Assembly (NCBI GenBank): GCA_002392915.1
Contig: DGHQ01000051.1
Location: 1 to 47,080, forward strand
From: Bacteroidales bacterium UBA3844
GTDB lineage: Bacteria > Bacteroidota > Bacteroidia > Bacteroidales > Paludibacteraceae
Reading direction: 5' to 3'
Length of the DNA stretch: 47,080 nt
Of this stretch, positions 16,341-22,291 are shown in pieces. The position numbers and the translations under genes were made by a program. The first letter of the stretch is position 1. Each line of letters starts with the position of its first letter. Under the pieces are notes generated by a model. That model had not been told where the DNA came from. It ran no database searches and saw nothing but the letters and a program-made list of their open reading frames with translations.

Positions 16341-16618
16341 GGCTGTGTCCTATTATTTATAAATAAGTCATTGTATTTGAGGATTTCAAAGGGCGGAACG
16401 CCCTTGTCCTCCCCACCAGTGCGAGCCGAAGGCGAGCGCATATAAATAGAATAAGCACATAGACTCGGAGGAAGTCTTCTATTTATAAAATCAATAATTA
16501 TATGAAATAATTTCATTTTTTTTGACCGCTCGTCCTTACGGACTCGCGGAGAGAAGAATTTAGGGTGTTCCGCCCTTAACAATCCTCGTAAAAATCAGTC
16601 ACAAACTAGAACAGAGCC
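16341..16618. mobile_element. MITE-like inverted-repeat element
   Basis: A 278-bp non-coding element. The ends are inverted copies: left GGCTGTGTCCTA (16341-16352) against right TAGAACAGAGCC (16607-16618). Further in, left gaggatttcaaagggcggaa (16379-) pairs with right ccgcccttaacaatcctc (-16587), with a few mismatches. The arms also carry ctcgccttcggctcgc-like palindromes. The flanks taaaaatttt and taaaaaattt could be a degenerate target duplication, but this is weak in AT-rich DNA. No transposase is encoded. Related half copies lie at 9726-9801 and, more decayed, near 22246. Confidence 0.6.
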
Positions 16619-16710
16619 TAAAAAATTTAGCTATATAATATGAACATTGCAAAGGGTGGAATGAACCATACGACAAAAAAAACAGTCTGAATAAGTCAAA
16701 ATTATAAATT

Positions 16711-16951
16711 TTCAAAAAAAACTTTATTGTTCCATTCTTTTGTTCTATTTTTGCAAAGTATTTTAATGCTAGACATCTCTTTTTCTATTGATTTTCGAGT
16801 TCTGTCAAAAGGAAAGGATATTTATTTAGTGAACTCTTTAACAAAAAAGTACAAAAATGAAAAGAAAAAATCATTTAGTCCAGATGCTTACCGCAGCATC
16901 AATGAGTGTTATGCTATGTAGTTGTCCGGGAATTCAGGATGACCAAGGACC
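16711..16951 (+). repeat. Lipoprotein-gene leader cassette, copy 1
   Basis: About 240 bp containing a TATTTTTG -7 box (16746-16753), a conserved ~95-nt 5' UTR and the first ~31 codons of the lipoprotein gene. Almost the same sequence recurs at 17301-17542 and 17931-18172. The coding sequence beyond the leader diverges much more than the leader itself. Confidence 0.9.
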
Positions 16952-17291
16952 TGTTGGATATATTGTCAAAATGGACACTGACTATTCTCACAATGTAATA
17001 GCGGAAAAGCTAGCGGAACATTCTTATATGGTCAAATGTGGAAATGGTCATACTATACCATTGTCCAACAACTATTATCTCATAACTGAAAACTATGCTT
17101 CTTCTGTGTATACAATCTGGGATGTTAATGAATGTAATGATTCCATTAGAAATTTGTGTGAAATTGATGAATATGTGCTTAATGACGATCCTTATTCAGA
17201 AGTTTATATGTTGAATGAGGAGGAATCTATAAAAGATCTTATTAAAAGAACCGATTCCAAAAATTTCAAAGGATTAACAAAAGAAAAGTAA
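16857..17291 (+). CDS. Tandem lipoprotein paralogue 1
   Basis: A 144-residue predicted lipoprotein. The signal peptide carries a lipobox LCSC (lipid-bearing Cys at residue 23), followed by PGIQDDQG. The QDD just after the Cys resembles surface-export signals of Bacteroidota lipoproteins. The mature part has no family that I recognise. It aligns along its length with the two following genes, with motifs YYLI, an acidic NDDPYSEVY and a basic tail. It is the most diverged of the three. It has its own promoter cassette. The genomic position suggests a role with the C10 protease downstream, possibly as an inhibitor; this is inference. Confidence 0.8.
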   Translation: MKRKNHLVQMLTAASMSVMLCSCPGIQDDQGPVGYIVKMDTDYSHNVIAEKLAEHSYMVKCGNGHTIPLSNNYYLITENYASSVYTIWDVNECNDSIRNLCEIDEYVLNDDPYSEVYMLNEEESIKDLIKRTDSKNFKGLTKEK

Positions 17292-17300
17292 ATTTATGTT

Positions 17301-17542
17301 CAAAAAAAAACTTTATTATTCCATTCTTTTGTTTTATTTTTTGCAAGGTATTTTAATGCTAGACATCTCTTTTTCTATTGATTTTCGAATTCTGTCAAAA
17401 GGAAAGGATATTTATTTAGTGAACTCTTTAACAAAAAAAGTACAAAAATGAAAAGAAAAAATCATTTAGTCCAGATGCTTATCACTGCATCAATGAGTGT
17501 TATGCTATGTGGTTGTCCGGGAATTCAGGATGACCAAGGACC
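17301..17542 (+). repeat. Lipoprotein-gene leader cassette, copy 2
   Basis: Near-identical to copies 1 and 3 through the promoter (TATTTTTG at 17336-17343), the 5' UTR and the signal-peptide codons. Confidence 0.9.
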
Positions 17543-17897
17543 GCTTACCGTCGCCAAGATGAATCGTGATTATTCTGAATACGCCTATTATTGGAACTAT
17601 CCAGAAGACAGTGTACATGTTTTAAGAAAAGTAAACGAAGGTGCTATAGAGCCATTGTTAGATTCTTTTTATTTAATCGGTTTTGGAAGTGCAGCCTTTG
17701 ACAAAATCGTATTCACATCTAGACTGGGATGCGAGATTGTTTCAGGAGAATCTATTTTCTTGTCTACAGATTCAATCATTGATGATGACCCTTTCAAGGA
17801 AATTTATGAGTACGACGATGATGGCAAGCAGGACAAGAAAAAGCTGAAAAATATCATCAGAAACAAGGAATTCGATAGATTGACAAGAATAAAATAA
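17448..17897 (+). CDS. Tandem lipoprotein paralogue 2
   Basis: A 149-residue predicted lipoprotein with lipobox LCGC (Cys23) followed by PGIQDDQGP. It shares the leader and the segment TVAKM.RDYSEYAYY with paralogue 3. Its C-terminal third is nearly identical to that of paralogue 3 (DSIIDDDPFKEIYEYDDDG, then a Lys-rich end). The centre, about residues 50-100, differs. That pattern (fixed leader, variable middle, fixed tail) suggests duplication followed by diversification or gene conversion. No known domain recognised; inhibitor or immunity role is a hypothesis from context. Confidence 0.8.
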   Translation: MKRKNHLVQMLITASMSVMLCGCPGIQDDQGPLTVAKMNRDYSEYAYYWNYPEDSVHVLRKVNEGAIEPLLDSFYLIGFGSAAFDKIVFTSRLGCEIVSGESIFLSTDSIIDDDPFKEIYEYDDDGKQDKKKLKNIIRNKEFDRLTRIK

Positions 17898-17930
17898 AAT
17901 TAGTCAACACAAAATACAATCATAAAAATT

Positions 17931-18172
17931 TTCAAAAAAAACTTTATTATTCCATTCTTTTGTTTTATTTTTGCAAGGTATTTTAATGCTAGACATCTCT
18001 TTTTCTATTGATTTTTGAGTTCAGTCAAAAGGGAAGGATATTTATTTAGTGAACTCTTTAACAAAAAAAGTACAAAAATGAAAAGAAAAAATCATTTAGT
18101 CCAGATGCTTATCGCTGCATCAATGAGTGTTATGCTATGTGGTTGTCCGGGAATTCAGGATGACCAAGGACC
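17931..18172 (+). repeat. Lipoprotein-gene leader cassette, copy 3
   Basis: Near-identical to copies 1 and 2 (TATTTTTG at 17966-17973). The similarity to copy 2 continues further into the coding region. Confidence 0.9.
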
Positions 18173-18521
18173 GCTTACCGTCGCCAAGATGGATCGTGAT
18201 TATTCTGAGTATGCATATTACATGAAATGCGACCCAAAGCACACTTTATCTAAAGTATGTGATTGGTCAATTGAGTACGTTTCTGATTCTTTTTATATAG
18301 TCGGTTGGTCAAGCTCAGCTTGTGAAGAAATCGTATTCACCTCAAGATTAGGTAAAGAGGTAGAATCAGGAAAAACATTTTTACAATCTACAGATTCCAT
18401 CATTGACGATGACCCTTTCAAAGAAATCTACGAATACGACGATGATGGCAAGCAGGACAAGAAAAAGCTGAGAAATATCATCAGAAACAAGGAATTCGAT
18501 AGATTGACAAGAATAAAATAA
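18078..18521 (+). CDS. Tandem lipoprotein paralogue 3
   Basis: A 147-residue predicted lipoprotein. It has the same signal peptide (lipobox LCGC, Cys23) and the same acidic-then-basic C-terminus as paralogue 2, with a different central region (CDPKHTLSKVCDW...SFYIVGWSSSACEE). The frame is open for 21 codons upstream, but the ATG at 18078 matches the starts of the other two copies. The stop is only 11 bp before the C10 protease start, so the two are very likely co-transcribed. This tight link is the main evidence that the lipoproteins and the protease work together. Confidence 0.82.
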   Translation: MKRKNHLVQMLIAASMSVMLCGCPGIQDDQGPLTVAKMDRDYSEYAYYMKCDPKHTLSKVCDWSIEYVSDSFYIVGWSSSACEEIVFTSRLGKEVESGKTFLQSTDSIIDDDPFKEIYEYDDDGKQDKKKLRNIIRNKEFDRLTRIK

Positions 18522-18532
18522 TTATAGTCACT

Positions 18533-20182
18533 ATGAAATGTAAATTGTTTGTATTGCTACTCCTTTTAGGAGTGGCAGAGAATGTTATGGCTTACACTCC
18601 AGGAGACATTCTCCTTATGAAATGCAGGGAAGGCTCTACAACTCCAGAAGAAATCAGCTGGGGACAAAGCAGAAATTACCATGATGACTGTCATCCATCT
18701 TACAACCAACATATATCCGATTATGCGTCGGAGGGAGAAGACTGTCACCATCTTGTGGCTGGATGTGCTGCTATAGCTTTCGGCCAGATAATGGCGATGT
18801 GGCAGTTTCCTACAAAATCAAGCTACCGCACTTATAACTGGGACAAAATTCCACCTCGCTTGTTAAATGGAGATTCCGAAGATTGTCCATTGCTTATCAA
18901 GGATGTAGGTAGGGCCTGCGGCACCCATTACACAGCGGCAGGGTTCAACGTAGACGGTTCGTGGACTACACGCCACGATCTAAGGGATGGGATTGAGAAA
19001 ATGGGATACTATGTATCGACCTGCACAGAAAAAGATTGGCTTAAATACAACACATTAGAAAACTGGTACGACTTGATCAGGAATGAAATAGATTGCGGTC
19101 GTCCTGTAATAATGTTTGGTAAGGATGGCAATGTGTTCAATTCCCATTACTTTGTGATTGATGGATATTCTGCCAATGATCCATATTTGTTTCATATCAA
19201 TCCCGGTCATAATAATGGAGGTTCATTTATGGATATTAGAAACTATAAATACACTGACGACCGAGAAATTTTCTACGGTATATATCCTAAAGTGGGGAAT
19301 GCACCGAAGATTTCATACTCCTTAGAAAGAAAATTCATTATTGCAGATTGTCCTGCTTCTTATTTTGGAACTGTCCAATATAAAGTGGAAAATGCAGATT
19401 CTTGGGAATGTGATGTTTATAACAGTTCTGGCAAACCATTGTGGAAAGGTGGAGATGCAGTGAAAGATGGGATTGCCAGTGTTTGGGATGGCAATGCTTA
19501 CTTAATATTGCCACAAGACGACTATTGGTTGGCCATCTCATTTAAGAACAGTAACGGTGCCTACGAATCTTTTACGACACACATTTCCTATGTCAGAGAC
19601 CATAGAGTTGAACGTATAGAAGCCGAACTGCTGAACAGCGATTATTCTCCAAACTGTCAGGATGGTGTCGACGACGCAATTGAAATCAAGACTGACAACG
19701 CAAGACGTTATTCCGCTTCCATTTATAATGCAGGCAACAACATCGCAACATGGTCAGGAAGTGGCATCGTCGACACGAAGAACCGTATCATCAAATTAAA
19801 GCCATATTTGGGAGATGATGGATCCGGACTTTATACATTGAAACTAGATTTAGAAGGAGGATGCAACTGCAGCTCTTCTACAACTGCTTATTTCACTATT
19901 TTTTACGACAATTCAAAATGTGGTGAACTAAGTGAATCACCCAATATATTATCGAGTGAAAATATCATTAAAATAACGAATTTTTCTGACTTGTTAGAAA
20001 TTAGCAGTATAGAGCCACTGACAAAAATTTCAGTTTATTCGATTTCTGGAACGTGCATTGTTCAAGAAAATTGCTCTGGTTACATTCATAATATTGACAT
20101 AAGCAAAATTCAAAAAAATCTTCTGATTGTTGTTGTGCAAACTGAAAATGGAGTGTATTCAAAAAAGATTTTGATTGAATAA
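18533..20182 (+). CDS. C10 family cysteine protease (streptopain-like) with T9SS sorting domain
   Basis: A 549-residue secreted protease. The signal peptide is residues 1-20 (LLLLLGVAENVMA). The C10 catalytic domain spans about residues 25-255. The nucleophile is Cys78 in HHLVAGCAAIAFGQIM and the catalytic His is His205 in SHYFVIDGYS. The following HINPGHNNGG replaces the usual Trp-rich HINWGWGG. Two beta-rich regions follow, and a type A T9SS-like sorting domain ends the protein (about residues 475-549). Streptopain and interpain carry a propeptide of about 100 residues before the catalytic domain. Here the Cys lies only 58 residues into the mature chain, so that propeptide is absent. It is preceded at 11 bp by lipoprotein 3. 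Its specificity is unknown. Confidence 0.88.
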   Translation: MKCKLFVLLLLLGVAENVMAYTPGDILLMKCREGSTTPEEISWGQSRNYHDDCHPSYNQHISDYASEGEDCHHLVAGCAAIAFGQIMAMWQFPTKSSYRTYNWDKIPPRLLNGDSEDCPLLIKDVGRACGTHYTAAGFNVDGSWTTRHDLRDGIEKMGYYVSTCTEKDWLKYNTLENWYDLIRNEIDCGRPVIMFGKDGNVFNSHYFVIDGYSANDPYLFHINPGHNNGGSFMDIRNYKYTDDREIFYGIYPKVGNAPKISYSLERKFIIADCPASYFGTVQYKVENADSWECDVYNSSGKPLWKGGDAVKDGIASVWDGNAYLILPQDDYWLAISFKNSNGAYESFTTHISYVRDHRVERIEAELLNSDYSPNCQDGVDDAIEIKTDNARRYSASIYNAGNNIATWSGSGIVDTKNRIIKLKPYLGDDGSGLYTLKLDLEGGCNCSSSTTAYFTIFYDNSKCGELSESPNILSSENIIKITNFSDLLEISSIEPLTKISVYSISGTCIVQENCSGYIHNIDISKIQKNLLIVVVQTENGVYSKKILIE

Positions 20183-20225
20183 AAATATATCGACATAAAG
20201 GATGCGATTCATTTCTTATGTCCAC

Positions 20226-20256
20226 AAAAAAGGGCGATGATTTCTCATCGTCCTTT
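20226..20256 (-). terminator. Terminator between the C10 protease and tonB genes
   Basis: A 12-bp stem (aaagggcgatga / tcatcgtccttt, one G-T pair) with loop tttc. The T tract is on the minus strand, so it mainly ends the tonB gene. It may also slow transcription from the protease side. Confidence 0.75.
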
Positions 20257-20277
20257 CACAATCTTAATTATTGATTC

Positions 20278-20958
20278 TTAATTTGCAAGACGGAATGTCA
20301 CAGGCAAATTGAACTTTGTACGTACGGCATGACCCTGCATCTGACCAGGAGTCCAAGTTGGCATCAACTTAACAACACGTACAGCTTCTGCATCAAGTCG
20401 CTCATGCACACCGCTAAGTACCTCTACCTGCTCTATTGATCCATCCTTGTTGACAACAAACGAAACGATAACACGTCCCTGAATACCAGTCTCTGCACAA
20501 ACAGACGGATACTTGATATTGTCTCTCAAGAACTTCATCATAGCCGCTTGGCCACCTGGAAATGCAGGCTGAACTTCAGCACGAACATGAATAATATCCT
20601 CGTCCACAACTTCTGGCTCTGTAACTACAGGTTCATAAGTGACATTGTCATCTGTCGGTACTACAACATCCACAGGATCAACTGTCACATCGTTATCCAC
20701 TGGTTTAATGATCGGAGGTATCACACGAGGTGGAGCTGCCACTGCTGGCGGTGGAAGATTCGGTTTCTGGATAGTCACTGGAACCAATATTTCCGAGCCA
20801 AAGTAATCATCATGCGGCACAGGGGCTGGCTTCTTCACATCTACAGAAGACCACTCGAAGATAATGAAGAGGAATCCCAAAGCGACGACAAGGCCCATCA
20901 AAAGAAAGTCGTGCGACTTATTCTCCAAGCTTGCGCTTTCAATTTTCTTGATTTCCAT
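20278..20958 (-). CDS. Energy transducer TonB, paralogue 1
   Basis: A 226-residue TonB-family protein. It has an N-terminal membrane anchor (DFLLMGLVVALGFLFIIF, about residues 18-35), a Pro/Val-rich periplasmic spacer, and a C-terminal TonB domain (PAFPGGQAAMMKFLRDNIKYP, then GIQGRVIVSFVVNKDGSI). It carries proton-motive energy to TonB-dependent outer-membrane transporters. The ATG at 20958 is preferred over the one at 20964 because it matches the start of paralogue 2. No ExbB/ExbD genes or TonB-dependent receptors are nearby. The adjacent paralogue is very similar in both terminal domains and differs in the spacer. Confidence 0.92.
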   Translation of the reverse strand: MEIKKIESASLENKSHDFLLMGLVVALGFLFIIFEWSSVDVKKPAPVPHDDYFGSEILVPVTIQKPNLPPPAVAAPPRVIPPIIKPVDNDVTVDPVDVVVPTDDNVTYEPVVTEPEVVDEDIIHVRAEVQPAFPGGQAAMMKFLRDNIKYPSVCAETGIQGRVIVSFVVNKDGSIEQVEVLSGVHERLDAEAVRVVKLMPTWTPGQMQGHAVRTKFNLPVTFRLAN

Positions 20959-20964
20959 AAGCAT

Positions 20965-21138
20965 TAAATTTAACAGGTTAATACTAAATTATCATATCTA
21001 ACTCTCCGTCTAAGATAATCAAATATTTACATTACTGTAGTTTCTTCCCATTTTTTCGCTCATTTTTAACATTTTTTCACTTTGTATCACCAAAAACATT
21101 GAAAAATAGCCAATTGCTCGCATTATCTACCAATATTA
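20965..21138. other. Intergenic region upstream of tonB paralogue 1
   Basis: A gene-free stretch that must contain the promoter of tonB paralogue 1. I find no full TAnnTTTG match in it. The repeat-rich part of the gap follows from 21139. Confidence 0.4.
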
Positions 21139-21156
21139 AACGTCTGACGGCGTAAT
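21139..21156. repeat. Dispersed 18-bp motif aacgtctgacggcgtaat, copy 2
   Basis: Identical to 14166-14183 and followed by a G-run as there. Confidence 0.75.
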
Positions 21157-21182
21157 TGGGGGAATCATACGTTTTTTCTGAA

Positions 21183-21298
21183 GAGACGACGTAATACCTT
21201 TGTTGAGACACCGTAATACCTTTGTTGAGACACCGTAATACCTTTGCAGAGACGCCGTAATACCTTTTAGAGACGCCGTGATACGACGTCTCTACTGC
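21183..21298. repeat. 22-bp tandem repeat ending in a GTCTC palindrome
   Basis: The unit gagacNccgtaatacctttg starts at 21183, 21205, 21227, 21249 and 21270, spaced 22, 22, 22 and 21 bp. The last copy runs into gacgtctctac, which forms an inverted repeat with gagacg. It lies between the two tonB paralogues. Confidence 0.88.
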
Positions 21299-21301
21299 AA
21301 C

Positions 21302-21336
21302 AAAAAAAAGGTGTATCAATAAATTTGATACACCTT
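21302..21336 (-). terminator. Rho-independent terminator after tonB paralogue 2
   Basis: A 12-bp perfect stem aaggtgtatcaa / ttgatacacctt with a 5-nt loop. On the minus strand it is followed by a T tract. Confidence 0.85.
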
Positions 21337-21359
21337 CTAAATATCTTAGCTATTTATAA

Positions 21360-22049
21360 TTAGCTTGCAAGACGGAAGAATACTGGAAGCTGGAACTTCG
21401 AACGTACCTTTCTTCCCTGCTGCTCACCTGGAGACCATGCTGGCATAGACTTAACCACACGTACAGCCTCAGCGTCAAGTTTCTCGTGTACACCACGGAT
21501 AACCTCCACATTCTGGATTGTACCATCCTTGTTAACGACGAATGAAACGATAACACGGCCCTGGATACCTGCCTCCTGACAAGCTGCCGGATACTTGATG
21601 TTCTTCATCAAATACTCCATCATAGCCTTCTGTCCGCCTGGGAATGCAGGAGCCTTCTCCACACGCATGAAGATTTCCTCCTCTTCTACCTCTTCTGGAC
21701 CATTGTCTATAGGAGCAGCCTCAACAGCCTCACCTGTTTCCTCTGATGATTTAATCTCAATGTCCTTAGTCTCAACAGTGTTTTCTACCACCTTGATCTC
21801 TGGTGCGACTACTGGTGGTGGAGCTACTGCTGCAGGTGGTGGTGGTGGAACGTCTTTCTGGACAGTCACCTCCATCATCTCCTCCTCTTCAAAGATGGCC
21901 TGAGCATCCTGAGTTTCTATCTTCTTCACGTCTGTTGTTGTCCACTCAAAGAAGATGAAAAGGAAGCCCAAAGCAACAACGAGTCCCATCAAAAGAAAGT
22001 CTGACGACTTATTCTCTAGGCTCGCGCCAGCGGATTTTTTTACTTCCAT
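21360..22049 (-). CDS. Energy transducer TonB, paralogue 2
   Basis: A 229-residue TonB-family protein with the same plan as paralogue 1: anchor DFLLMGLVVALGFLFIFF, a spacer with polyproline (PPPPPAAVAPPPVVAPE) followed by an acidic Glu-rich segment, and C-terminal domain PAFPGGQKAMMEYLMKNIKYP. The pair most likely arose by tandem duplication. The spacer has diverged most, so the two could reach or select different receptors. Its own terminator and -7 box indicate transcription separate from paralogue 1. Confidence 0.93.
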   Translation of the reverse strand: MEVKKSAGASLENKSSDFLLMGLVVALGFLFIFFEWTTTDVKKIETQDAQAIFEEEEMMEVTVQKDVPPPPPAAVAPPPVVAPEIKVVENTVETKDIEIKSSEETGEAVEAAPIDNGPEEVEEEEIFMRVEKAPAFPGGQKAMMEYLMKNIKYPAACQEAGIQGRVIVSFVVNKDGTIQNVEVIRGVHEKLDAEAVRVVKSMPAWSPGEQQGRKVRSKFQLPVFFRLAS

Positions 22050-22100
22050 ATTCTATTTATAAATTTCGTTAATATTCTACCTTTTGTACAAAGTCACGAG

Positions 22101-22108
22101 CAAAAATA
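22101..22108 (-). promoter_or_regulatory. Putative -7 box for tonB paralogue 2
   Basis: TATTTTTG on the minus strand, about 52 bp upstream of the start. No TTTG at 19-bp spacing. Confidence 0.4.
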
Positions 22109-22219
22109 ATGAATTATTTGCTTTATCGCTCATTTTACGCAAAGTTTTTTTAACAATCTGCCACAAATGACAAAGATTTCTTTTCTGCTTGTACTTTAAT
22201 TATAAATTTGACTATAGGC

Positions 22220-22262
22220 TCAAGGATTATAATGGCGTAACACACTTAACAATCCTCGACTC
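22220..22262. repeat. Decayed copy of the dispersed element
   Basis: It contains aggattataatggcgtaa and cttaacaatcctcgactcg. The string cttaacaatcctcg is identical to the inner right arm of the element at 16341-16618. It lies just downstream of the DPP III gene. Confidence 0.5.
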
Positions 22263-22291
22263 GATAGCCGAATATTTAATTTGACCAGCAG

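Noticed and set aside
16292..16582. 96-residue minus-strand frame
   Set aside because: It lies inside the MITE-like inverted-repeat element, and its composition reflects the palindromes.
17931..18077. Longer N-terminus of lipoprotein 3 starting at 18015
   Set aside because: The extension lies in the conserved 5' UTR, and the ATG at 18078 aligns with the starts of the other two copies.
21077..21319. 80-residue minus-strand frame with YYGVS-type repeats
   Set aside because: It arises from the 22-bp tandem repeats between the tonB genes and has no start context or family.
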